DNA of 64,000 nt, taken from contig CAYYMH010000014.1 in NCBI GenBank assembly GCA_964472785.1, positions 1-64,000 of the forward strand. The letters run 5' to 3'. This document shows, piece by piece, positions 32,460 through 40,842 of this stretch. The position numbers were made by a program, and so were the translations under genes. Every line of letters begins with the position of its first letter. Position 1 is the first letter of the stretch. The stretch comes from CAYYMH01 sp964472785 (lineage in GTDB: Bacteria > Zhuqueibacterota > Zhuqueibacteria > Thermofontimicrobiales > Thermofontimicrobiaceae). The notes beneath the pieces were generated by a model. That model searched no databases and was not told where the DNA came from. It was given only the letters and a program-made list of their open reading frames with translations.

Positions 32460-35400
32460 TTATAAAATCGTTTTCAAGAATTTTTTACAATATTCGATAG
32501 AATTTTTTTCAGACTCGGGAATGTTCAGCCGAATACCAAAACCGCGCTTCTCATTCTGAATGAACTGAAAATCTCCTTTTGCTTTATTAATTATCCAACT
32601 TATTTTATTTTTAATTAGTTCCCCGTTATCCGGTGAATATACTTCTTCATCAAAATATGAGAATAGCTTTTTTCCCTGAATTTTAATTTTTTTAAATTTA
32701 AGCTGTTTTGCGATAAGTTTAAGCTCTATTAAATTAAACAAATTTTCTACCGTAACCGGCATCAATCCAAAACGATCCCTGACTTCTTCCCTGATTTTAT
32801 TCAGGGAAGCCAAATCTGACACATTTGCTAAACGACGATAAATATCCACTTTTAATTCGGATTGATTAATATACTGATCCGGCAGATAGGCATCTTTATC
32901 AATATCGACCTTTATTTCTTTCTCTTGTAACGCCCCAATCTCTGGCTTACCTTCTCGTTCTTGTTTCAGTTCTTTTACTGCTTCCTCAATTATTTTTGTG
33001 TATAGTTCATAGCCCAGAGCGATAATATGACCGCTTTGTTCCGCTCCCAGGATATTGCCAGCACCCCGAATTTCCAAATCTCTCATCGCGACATTTAACC
33101 CTGCTCCCAAATCTGTAAATTCTTCAATTATCCGAAGACGCTTAAAAGCATTATGATTCAAACTTTTAATCGACGGCACCAATAGATAGGCATAGGCGTG
33201 CTGATCAGACCTCCCAACCCGGCCTCTAATCTGATACAATTGTGACAATCCAAAAGTGTCAGCACGATTAATGATAAGCGTATTAACCCGAGGAATATCA
33301 AGACCAGATTCGATGATCATTGTTGATACCAGGCATTGGTACTTGCCAGTAGCAAAATCCCACATCACTTTTTCCAGGAGCTTTTCATCCATCTGGCCAT
33401 GAGCGACTGCAACATTCACTTCAGGTACCAGGCGCCGGATAAAATTTGCCATTGACTCGATAGTCTGCACTCGGTTGTGAACAAAAAACACCTGCCCATC
33501 TCGGTCCACCTCTTTCAAAATTGCCATCCGAATTAATTCTGCATCAAAAGATGCAACTTCTGTGTGAATTGGATAGCGATTTAAAGGAGGGGTTGAAATT
33601 ATTGACATGTCGCGGATTCCCAAAAGCGACAAATTCAATGTTCTGGGGATTGGCGTTGCAGACATGCTGAGTACATCCACATTCAAATATTTCTTTTTTA
33701 ACGATTCCTTTTTTTGAACACCAAAGCGATGTTCTTCATCAATAATGAGCAATCCCAAATCTTTAAATTGGACATCTTTTGAAAGAATGCGATGTGTTCC
33801 AATGACAATGTCAATTTGACCAGTGATTAATTTATCGATAATTCTCTTTTGATCAGAACGCGTCCTGAAGCGAGACAACATATCAATTTTCATCGGATAC
33901 TTTCGCAGCCTATCACGAATCAGGTTGTAGTGTTGCAGTGCCAAAATTGTTGTCGGCACGAGGACAGCGACCTGTTTATTGTCTTCAACCGCTTTGAATG
34001 CCGCCCTTACCGCGACCTCTGTTTTCCCGAAACCAACATCTCCGCAAATCAAGCGATCCATCGGATATTTTTGTTCCATATCGAACTTGATGTCCTGAGT
34101 CGCTCTTTTCTGATCTGGTGTGTCTTCGTATTCAAAACTAGCCTCCAACTCCCTTTGCCATGTTGTGTCTTTCGAAAACGCAAAACCATTCTCCATCTTC
34201 CTTTTTGCATATAATAGCGTGAGTTCTCTGGCTAATTTTTTAATTTGCTTTTTCGTCTTTTGCTTTAATCTCTCCCATTCTTTACTTCCGAGCTTGCTGA
34301 GTACGGGAACCGCTCCTTCTTTTGCAGCATATTTTTGTATCCGATCCATCCTTTCAATCGGAACATAAAGCAAATCGCCATCTTTATAGAGGATTTTTAG
34401 ACATTCTCTCTCATGTTCGCCAACCTTTATCTTCTTTAATCCCTGATATTTTCCGATGCCCTTATCTACATGAACAACAAAGTCACCAACATTCAGTGTT
34501 TTTAACTGTTGGGGCGAAAATCCCCGCCGAACTCTTTTTCTTCTTCTCCAGCGAATTTGCCTTCCATAAAATTGATTATCGGTAAAAACGGCCATTCCCA
34601 GACTTTTAAAAACAAACCCCTGGTTTAAGCCTAATTTCATAAACTGTATTTTTGAAAGATCAATATCATTTTCCTGAAAAAGATCTTCCATGCGCTCGAT
34701 TTTTTCCCTGCTATCACAGAGAAAAAATATTCTGGAAGTACCATTATACCGACTATTCTCTTTGGTAAAATTTTCTACTTTCTTTTTGAACAATTGCAGA
34801 TTGCCGTGGATGCTCTCTTGTGGTTGAGTTCCAAAATTTGTGTATTCTCTTTTTTTTGTGATTTGAAAAGAATTATGAATAACATTAGTAAACTGCTCTG
34901 TTTTTTCCTTGATCTTGTCATAGGAAAAAATCTTTTCACTGCTAAATTTTTTATCGCGATTGTCTAACTTGTCTGCATAAAAATCGGCAAGCTCTCTTTG
35001 CTCATCGAGTGTTTTTTCAATTAACGCCTCTTCATCAAAAAAAAGGATTGTATCCTTTTTTAAATAATCAAAAACAGATCGGATTTGCGACAATTCCCGG
35101 CTTTGCAAATCTCCTGCCTGCTGTGGATAAACAGAAAGAGATTCGATCTTTTTCTTTGAACGCTGCGTCTTCGGATCAAAAACACGTATTGATTCAATGG
35201 TATCGCCAAAAAACTCTACCCTGTAAGGGAAATCGCTGGAATACGGATAAAAATCAATTAAACCTCCTCGCACACTCATTTCACCCCAGTCCTGAACCAT
35301 CGGCTCTCTCTCGAACCCCAGCAAATTCAACCTTTCTTTCAGTGTATCAAAATTAATTTCCGAATTAACCCTTAAAAATATTCGCTGTTTTTGAACGAGA

Positions 35401-35798
35401 GAAGAATCGGGAAAGTTGACAACGAGGTTTTTTGCAGATAAAATTGTGACGACCTTTCTTTTTTCGAGTAGTTTTGTCAAGCCATCAAGAACAGTGCTTC
35501 TTTTTGTTGCATCAAAAACCTCTTTAGTCGATACAACTGGAATCTCCGGAAAATACGCGATGTGCTCATGTCCGACTAAAACTTCCAGATCTTCCCGAAC
35601 AATTTCTTCTTCTTTTTCTTCTGCCGTGACATAACATATTGGCCGCTGTTTTTTTTCTAACAACACGGTTAAAAAAAGAGCTTTCAGGGATCCGGAAAGC
35701 CCTTTTAAATAATTCTCTTTATTCGACTCTATCTGATTTAAAAACCGATTTATTTCCGCCGAATCTGATAATATTTTTTTTAATGTCGAATCACTCAT
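32460..35798 (-). CDS. mfd: Transcription-repair coupling factor Mfd
   Basis: 1112 residues. UvrB-like N-terminal part (domains 1-3), then the RNA-polymerase-interacting CarD-like domain beginning LNVGDFVVHVDKGIGKYQGL (about 445-500). The superfamily 2 helicase follows, with Walker A GDVGFGKTE (near 590), DEEHRFG box II and LSMSATPIPRTL box III, then helicase C with a GRVGRSDQHAYAYLL motif VI and the C-terminal TRCF domain. The protein removes RNA polymerase stalled at lesions and recruits UvrA. Slightly shorter than E. coli Mfd (1148). Its ATG overlaps the stop of murQ by four bases (ATGA), so the two are translationally coupled. Confidence 0.96.
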   Translation of the reverse strand: MSDSTLKKILSDSAEINRFLNQIESNKENYLKGLSGSLKALFLTVLLEKKQRPICYVTAEEKEEEIVREDLEVLVGHEHIAYFPEIPVVSTKEVFDATKRSTVLDGLTKLLEKRKVVTILSAKNLVVNFPDSSLVQKQRIFLRVNSEINFDTLKERLNLLGFEREPMVQDWGEMSVRGGLIDFYPYSSDFPYRVEFFGDTIESIRVFDPKTQRSKKKIESLSVYPQQAGDLQSRELSQIRSVFDYLKKDTILFFDEEALIEKTLDEQRELADFYADKLDNRDKKFSSEKIFSYDKIKEKTEQFTNVIHNSFQITKKREYTNFGTQPQESIHGNLQLFKKKVENFTKENSRYNGTSRIFFLCDSREKIERMEDLFQENDIDLSKIQFMKLGLNQGFVFKSLGMAVFTDNQFYGRQIRWRRRKRVRRGFSPQQLKTLNVGDFVVHVDKGIGKYQGLKKIKVGEHERECLKILYKDGDLLYVPIERMDRIQKYAAKEGAVPVLSKLGSKEWERLKQKTKKQIKKLARELTLLYAKRKMENGFAFSKDTTWQRELEASFEYEDTPDQKRATQDIKFDMEQKYPMDRLICGDVGFGKTEVAVRAAFKAVEDNKQVAVLVPTTILALQHYNLIRDRLRKYPMKIDMLSRFRTRSDQKRIIDKLITGQIDIVIGTHRILSKDVQFKDLGLLIIDEEHRFGVQKKESLKKKYLNVDVLSMSATPIPRTLNLSLLGIRDMSIISTPPLNRYPIHTEVASFDAELIRMAILKEVDRDGQVFFVHNRVQTIESMANFIRRLVPEVNVAVAHGQMDEKLLEKVMWDFATGKYQCLVSTMIIESGLDIPRVNTLIINRADTFGLSQLYQIRGRVGRSDQHAYAYLLVPSIKSLNHNAFKRLRIIEEFTDLGAGLNVAMRDLEIRGAGNILGAEQSGHIIALGYELYTKIIEEAVKELKQEREGKPEIGALQEKEIKVDIDKDAYLPDQYINQSELKVDIYRRLANVSDLASLNKIREEVRDRFGLMPVTVENLFNLIELKLIAKQLKFKKIKIQGKKLFSYFDEEVYSPDNGELIKNKISWIINKAKGDFQFIQNEKRGFGIRLNIPESEKNSIEYCKKFLKTIL

Positions 35799-36727
35799 TG
35801 ATTATTCTTCAAATCTTCTATTTCAATCGCTGCTTTAACAAAACCATCTGCCTTTTGTAATCGTCTTTGCGCTTGCTCTTTGTCCACACCTTTTAATATC
35901 ATCACTAATGCGGTTTTTACATGACCATCCGCTTTTTTCAAAACCCTTTTCGCTGTTTCATAATCCACACCAGTAACCATGATCACTGTTCTCTTTGACC
36001 GCTCTTCTAACTTTTTAGATGTCATTTGCAAATCAACCATCATATTGTTATAAACCTTTCCCAGGCGGATCATCGTTGTCGTGGTGATCATATTTAATAC
36101 CAACTTCTGTGCCGTGCCTGACTTCATTCGCGTTGAGCCCATAATAACCTCTGGACCGACTACCGGACAAATAGCAACATCGACATCCAACTCCAATTGT
36201 TTTCGATCTGTACAAGTGACGTACAGTGTTTTGGCGCCCACTTCTTTTGCTTTTTCAATGGCGCCCACAACATAGGGTGTGATTCTGCTGGCAGAAATTC
36301 CACAAGCCACGTCTTTTTTCGTGAAGCTCAGTTTCATCAAATCTCGTCCGCCATTTTCCTTTATGTCTTCTGCTCCTTCCTGAGCTCGTATTAATGCATC
36401 GTACCCTCCGGCGATGATGCCCTGAATTAATTCCGGGCTCGCACCAAAAGTGGGAGGAATTTCTGATGCGTCGAGAACACCAAGCCTTCCGCTTGTTCCT
36501 GCACCGACGTAAATTAGCCGGCCACCATTTTTAATTGCATGCACAACGATTTCAACTGCTTTGGCGATGTACGGTAATTCTTTTTCAACTGCAAAAGGCA
36601 CTGTTTTATCCTGATCATTAATAATTTTTAAAATTTTTTCACTCGGCATCGAACCGATACCCTGTGATTCCGGGTTCTGTTTTTCAGTAATTAACGTCTC
36701 CAGTTTTTTATAAAGATCATTTTCCAC
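35795..36727 (-). CDS. murQ: N-acetylmuramic acid 6-phosphate etherase MurQ
   Basis: 310 residues. Cleaves the lactyl ether of MurNAc-6-P to give GlcNAc-6-P and D-lactate in cell-wall recycling. SIS domain with GAGTSGRLGVLDASEIPPTF (about 75-94), including the catalytic Glu of the DASE motif. The GAED segment near 119-122 carries the second Glu, and MGSTRMKSGTAQKLVLNM is the conserved SIS C-terminal signature. A small C-terminal helical domain has two QAxxxLxxADGxVKxAxx repeats. The start codon is GTG with AGGAGAAG six bases upstream. Two bases after rsmG and overlapping mfd by four, it belongs to the origin-proximal operon. AnmK and a sugar kinase lie on the other side of oriC. Confidence 0.95.
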   Translation of the reverse strand: MENDLYKKLETLITEKQNPESQGIGSMPSEKILKIINDQDKTVPFAVEKELPYIAKAVEIVVHAIKNGGRLIYVGAGTSGRLGVLDASEIPPTFGASPELIQGIIAGGYDALIRAQEGAEDIKENGGRDLMKLSFTKKDVACGISASRITPYVVGAIEKAKEVGAKTLYVTCTDRKQLELDVDVAICPVVGPEVIMGSTRMKSGTAQKLVLNMITTTTMIRLGKVYNNMMVDLQMTSKKLEERSKRTVIMVTGVDYETAKRVLKKADGHVKTALVMILKGVDKEQAQRRLQKADGFVKAAIEIEDLKNNQ

Positions 36728-36729
36728 CT

Positions 36730-37401
36730 TTACTTCTCCTTTATTTTTCGTATTTTTACAAACACCCGATTTCGGTTTTCGTCCACCAATACCGGATTCA
36801 TTTTAATCATTTCCGTTTTTATTTTCCCTCTTATTTTACAAAGGCTTCTGATTTCAGCGTCTAAATTGCCTCCCTTCCAGGCAATAAAAAATCCTTCCGG
36901 CTTTAACAAATTTTCAGTCCATTGGTAAACTAAAGCCAAATCACCAACCGCCCTGGAAAAAATATAATCAAATTTTTCTCTGAACACTGTTTCCGATTGA
37001 ATATATTCACACCGTTCATTTATAATAGTCACATTATCCAATTTTAATTTAGATTTTACCTCTCTTAAAAACAGAGCCTTTAATCGCTTCGATTCAACAG
37101 CAATGAAATAAACGTCCCGGTGAAGAATACTAATTGGTAAAAAAGGAAACCCTGCGCCGCTACCGACATCCAATATATTAGATTGCGGATCAATTTTTTC
37201 GCATATCAAAATCGCCAGAGATTCCAAAAAATGGCGTGGAACGACTCTTTCAATATCTGATTTTGAAATGAGATTGGTTTTTTTATTCCACAATAATAAT
37301 AAATCATAATAAATTCTAAAATCAGCCAATTGAGATTGATTACACGAAACACCAGCCTTTTTCAGCTTTTCTTCCAAATATACTATTTGTTCATTGATCA
37401 T
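36730..37401 (-). CDS. rsmG: 16S rRNA m7G527 methyltransferase RsmG
   Basis: 223 residues, standard GidB/RsmG. SAM-binding motif I ILDVGSGAGFPFLPISI (about 76-92) and motif FDYIFSRAVGDLALVYQW are present, as is the N-terminal helical part with RHFLESL. It methylates N7 of G527 in 16S rRNA; loss gives low-level streptomycin resistance in other species. ATG start. It lies 37 bases downstream of mnmG in the classical mnmG-rsmG pair, with a parS-like palindrome in that spacer. Instead of the usual parA and parB, murQ follows. Confidence 0.94.
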   Translation of the reverse strand: MINEQIVYLEEKLKKAGVSCNQSQLADFRIYYDLLLLWNKKTNLISKSDIERVVPRHFLESLAILICEKIDPQSNILDVGSGAGFPFLPISILHRDVYFIAVESKRLKALFLREVKSKLKLDNVTIINERCEYIQSETVFREKFDYIFSRAVGDLALVYQWTENLLKPEGFFIAWKGGNLDAEIRSLCKIRGKIKTEMIKMNPVLVDENRNRVFVKIRKIKEK

Positions 37402-37415
37402 ATTAATTAGTTCGA

Positions 37416-37431
37416 CGTTTCACGTGGAACA
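37416..37431. promoter_or_regulatory. parS-like ParB-binding site
   Basis: CGTTTCACGTGGAACA; its complement TGTTCCACGTGAAACG differs from well-known chromosomal parS variants at one end base. It lies in the 37-base spacer between mnmG and rsmG, under 9 kb from the predicted oriC. It is likely a nucleation site for ParB in chromosome segregation. Confidence 0.8.
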
Positions 37432-37438
37432 TTCCCGA

Positions 37439-39319
37439 TCATTTTTTTAAAGCAATAATGATCACTGCAATATCTGCTGGCGAGACACCAGCGATTCGAG
37501 ATGCTTGCCCGATTGAGTGGGGTTTTATTCGCTTGAGTTTTTCGCGCGACTCTCTCGACAATGATTTAAGTTCATTATAATTGAAATCTGCCGGTATGAG
37601 CCGGCTCTCCATTTTTTTAAACTTCTTAACTTGTTCCAGTTGCCGTTTGAAATATCCTTCATATTTAATTTCAAGGTTGAGCTGCTGCCTGACCTCTTTC
37701 ATGAGCCCCTTTTCGAGGTGATCATCAAAAATTGGCAATTTGACAAAATCAGAAAAATCCTCTATTTTTAACTCCGGCCTTTTTAACAATTTATAAAAAG
37801 ACTCTTTTTCCCTGATAGGAGTTCCGCTTCGTTTTTCTAATAACGAATTGATATCATCCGGGGAAATCATAATCTTTTTTAATTCACCAAAATACCTTTG
37901 AATCAAAGACGCTTTCTTTTCAACTTTTGTGTAAAAATCAGCCGGCAAGAGTCCTAATTTATTTCCATATTTTGAAAGTCGTAAATCTGCATTATCCTGT
38001 CTCAATAGCAACCGATATTCCGCTAAAGATGTGAACATACGATACGGCTCTTCGATTTCACGATTAATTAAATCATCAATCAAAACGCCGATATATGCTT
38101 GAGAACGAGTTAAAACAAATGGCGCCTCATTACGCAACTTTAACACCGCATTCACACCCGCAACAAATCCCTGAGCTGCTGCCTCCTCATATCCCGATGT
38201 TCCGTTAATCTGTCCGGCAAAATATAGATTTTCTATCAATTTTGTTTCTAATGTCGCATACAATTGATTGGGGGGGAAAAAATCGTATTCGATTGCATAT
38301 CCCAGGCGCGTTATTTGCACGTTTTTTAACCCGGGAATCGTTTTTAGTGCGTTCACTTGAATATCTTCAGGGAGACTGGTCGCAAATCCATTAATGTAAT
38401 ATTCCTTGGTTTCTCTTCCCTCTGGTTCAAGGTAAAGCTGATGAGAAAATTTGTCCGGAAATTGATCTAGTTTTGTTTCGATGGACGGACAATATCTGGG
38501 CCCGATACCAACAATTTTTCCAGAAAAAAGGGGGGATCGATCAAAACCCTTTTTCAATATCTCATGCGTTTCTTGATTTGTGTTTGTTAGATAACATGGT
38601 TTTTGCCGAATGTCTATTTTTTCTGTTTGAAATGAGAAGGGAGTTGGCTTCAGATCGCCGTGCTGAATCTCCATTTCTTGGAAATCTAATGTTCTTCCAT
38701 CTACCCGCGGCGGCGTGCCTGTTTTTAACCGTCCGGACTTAAAGCCATGGTGGTTCAGATTTTCGGTTAATCCTGTAGCTGGAAATTCGCCGGAACGACC
38801 AGAAGGATAACTGTACATGCCAATATGAACCAAGCCATTTAAAAATGTTCCGGCCGTTAAAATAACCGAACGACCACAGACGATTGATCCCGTGAAAATT
38901 TTAACACCACAACATTTCCCCTTTTCGACAAGCACTTCTGTAACCATTGCTTGTTTGATATCTAAACCATCTTGATTTTCCAGCGCCTTTTTCATTCGTA
39001 AAGCATAACCAACCCTGTCTGCTTGCGCCCGTAAAGACCAAACCGCTGGTCCTTTTGATTTATTCAACATCCGAAACTGAATTCCCTGATCATCAATGAC
39101 CTTTCCCATTTCTCCGCCCATTGCGTCCAACTCGCGAACCAAATTGCTTTTTGCCAGACCGCCGATGGCGGGATTACAAGACATTTGCCCGATGGTCGAG
39201 ATGTTCATCGTAAACAGAAGAGTTTTCATTCCCATCCGGGCGGCAGCCAATGCAGCTTCACATCCGGCGTGTCCACCCCCGACAACAATCACATCATATT
39301 TTTCGTTTTCATAAATCAT
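37439..39319 (-). CDS. mnmG: tRNA uridine-5-carboxymethylaminomethyl modification enzyme MnmG (GidA)
   Basis: 626 residues from the ATG at 39319, a normal MnmG length. A longer reading frame would add 16 residues whose codons are the parS palindrome, which I reject as coding. N-terminal FAD-binding VIVVGGGHAGCEAALAAARMG (about 9-29), the CNPAIGG motif, GTFLNG, and GYEEAAAQGFVAG near 380. The C-terminal helical region ends with IGQASRIAGVSPADI, the MnmE/tRNA contact. With MnmE it installs the cmnm5 group on wobble U34. It forms an operon with mnmE upstream (32-base spacer with a parS) and rsmG downstream. Confidence 0.96.
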   Translation of the reverse strand: MIYENEKYDVIVVGGGHAGCEAALAAARMGMKTLLFTMNISTIGQMSCNPAIGGLAKSNLVRELDAMGGEMGKVIDDQGIQFRMLNKSKGPAVWSLRAQADRVGYALRMKKALENQDGLDIKQAMVTEVLVEKGKCCGVKIFTGSIVCGRSVILTAGTFLNGLVHIGMYSYPSGRSGEFPATGLTENLNHHGFKSGRLKTGTPPRVDGRTLDFQEMEIQHGDLKPTPFSFQTEKIDIRQKPCYLTNTNQETHEILKKGFDRSPLFSGKIVGIGPRYCPSIETKLDQFPDKFSHQLYLEPEGRETKEYYINGFATSLPEDIQVNALKTIPGLKNVQITRLGYAIEYDFFPPNQLYATLETKLIENLYFAGQINGTSGYEEAAAQGFVAGVNAVLKLRNEAPFVLTRSQAYIGVLIDDLINREIEEPYRMFTSLAEYRLLLRQDNADLRLSKYGNKLGLLPADFYTKVEKKASLIQRYFGELKKIMISPDDINSLLEKRSGTPIREKESFYKLLKRPELKIEDFSDFVKLPIFDDHLEKGLMKEVRQQLNLEIKYEGYFKRQLEQVKKFKKMESRLIPADFNYNELKSLSRESREKLKRIKPHSIGQASRIAGVSPADIAVIIIALKK

Positions 39320-39331
39320 ATTTATTTCGAG

Positions 39332-39347
39332 TGTTTCACGTGAAACA
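39332..39347. promoter_or_regulatory. parS site (perfect palindrome)
   Basis: TGTTTCACGTGAAACA, an exact match to the 16-bp chromosomal parS consensus, in the 32-base spacer between the mnmE stop and the mnmG start, about 7 kb from the predicted oriC. With the site at 37416 it brackets mnmG. No parA or parB gene is in the window. Confidence 0.93.
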
Positions 39348-39351
39348 TTAT

Positions 39352-40737
39352 CTATTTTCCAATACAAAAGTTCTTAAAAATATTGTTTAGAATATCTTCG
39401 CTTGTTACCGTACCGACGATCTCTCCCAAATTTTCCAGCGCGCCTCTTAAATATACAGATATGAATTCTGGAGATACATTTTTTTTAATATCCTTTTCAG
39501 CGTTGGCTAAATTTTTTGCTGCCTCTTTTAACAGAAACCAGTGCCTTGTGTTTGAAACCACCGTTTCTCGTACTAATTTTTTTTCTTTACCAAAGATCTC
39601 TTTAACCAATGTTTTTTCAAATAACTCTATACCGTATCCCTTTAAAGCGGAAACAGTCAATACAGGAACATTATTTCCTAATAACTCTTTTTTTGTCATT
39701 TTTGTTTTTAAATCGCTTTTATTGATAACGCGAATTAGATTTATATGACCAACCTGTTCAATAGTTTTAATGATTGCTTTATCATCTGAATCCAAAGGGG
39801 TTGAACCGTCAAAAAGATGAATAATGATGTCTGCAGATTCCATGTGTTTTTTTGACCGCCGTATTCCTTCTTTTTCTATCGGATCGCTGCTGTCTTTTAT
39901 GCCTGCAGTATCAACAACTCGAAATAGAATTCCCTCTAAATCCAATTGAACTTCAATTGCATCTCGTGTGGTTCCTGGTATTTCTGTGACTATTGCGCGA
40001 TCCTCTTTTGACAATAGATTTAATAAACTTGATTTGCCAACGTTCGGTTTCCCGGCAATTACTAGCTTAACTCCTTCACGAGCAATTCGCCCGATTTTAA
40101 AAGATTTAATTAACTCATTTAATTCATTTTGTATTTGATTTATTTTTTTAACCAGTTCACCACGATTAACAAACTCGACATCTTCCTCTGAAAAATCGAG
40201 CTCTAACTCCAGTAATGAGTTTGCATCCAATAATGTTTGTTTAACTTCTGCTATTTTTTGGGACAATTTTCCTTTTAACTGTTTCATTGACGATGCAAGG
40301 CTGAAATCGGTCTTCGCTTGAATGACGTCAGAAACAGCCTCTGCTTGCGAAAGATCAAAGCGACCATTCATAAACGCACGAAATGTAAATTCTCCCGGTT
40401 GAGCAAGACGCGCTCCTTTCTTTAAAACCAGAGATAGAATTTTCTGGCTGACATATAAACCACCGTGGCAATTAATTTCAACCATATTTTCTTTTGTGTA
40501 CGAAAATGGTTTTTTATATTTGATCACAACGACCTCGTCAATCTCTGACTTCCCATTGTAAATATGCCCAAAAACTGCCTTACGCGGTTCAATATCTTCA
40601 AATTTTTTTTCGGACTGAAACATGCTTTTTACTATCTTAAACACATCTCGGCCGCTTAGCCTGATAATTGCTATTGCCCCTTTTCCGGGAGCCGTAGAAA
40701 TTGCAGCAATTGTATCTTCTAACAGATAGTCCTTCAT
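39352..40737 (-). CDS. mnmE: tRNA modification GTPase MnmE (TrmE)
   Basis: 461 residues. N-terminal formyl-THF-binding domain (DTIAAISTAPGKGAIAIIRLSG), a helical domain, and an inserted G domain with G1 GKPNVGKSS, G2 in EIPGTTRD, G3 DTAG and G4 NKSD. The invariant C-terminal Cys motif is CIGK. Partner of MnmG in cmnm5U34 synthesis. Each arm of the family signature is intact. The preceding gene on this strand is yidC, separated by a hairpin at 40765-40795; jag, which often lies here, is absent. Confidence 0.96.
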   Translation of the reverse strand: MKDYLLEDTIAAISTAPGKGAIAIIRLSGRDVFKIVKSMFQSEKKFEDIEPRKAVFGHIYNGKSEIDEVVVIKYKKPFSYTKENMVEINCHGGLYVSQKILSLVLKKGARLAQPGEFTFRAFMNGRFDLSQAEAVSDVIQAKTDFSLASSMKQLKGKLSQKIAEVKQTLLDANSLLELELDFSEEDVEFVNRGELVKKINQIQNELNELIKSFKIGRIAREGVKLVIAGKPNVGKSSLLNLLSKEDRAIVTEIPGTTRDAIEVQLDLEGILFRVVDTAGIKDSSDPIEKEGIRRSKKHMESADIIIHLFDGSTPLDSDDKAIIKTIEQVGHINLIRVINKSDLKTKMTKKELLGNNVPVLTVSALKGYGIELFEKTLVKEIFGKEKKLVRETVVSNTRHWFLLKEAAKNLANAEKDIKKNVSPEFISVYLRGALENLGEIVGTVTSEDILNNIFKNFCIGK

Positions 40738-40764
40738 TCAGAATTTTATTAACCTCAATATAGG

Positions 40765-40795
40765 AAAAGCCCTATCAGAAAAAAACAGGGCTTTT
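40765..40795 (-). terminator. Hairpin terminator between yidC and mnmE
   Basis: Stem AAAAGCCCT / AGGGCTTTT (9 bp) with a 13-base loop, about 50 bases past the yidC stop. The minus-strand U-tract is short (TTTT then CC), so termination may be partial and allow some read-through into mnmE. Confidence 0.55.
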
Positions 40796-40842
40796 ATATT
40801 TAACTGGACATTCTTATAAAAATATGTGAAAGAAAAATTAAA

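Noticed and set aside
39320..39367. Longer N-terminus for MnmG (about 16 extra residues)
   Set aside because: The added codons are made of the parS palindrome, overlap the mnmE stop and lie outside the conserved FAD-binding start; 626 residues is the normal length.
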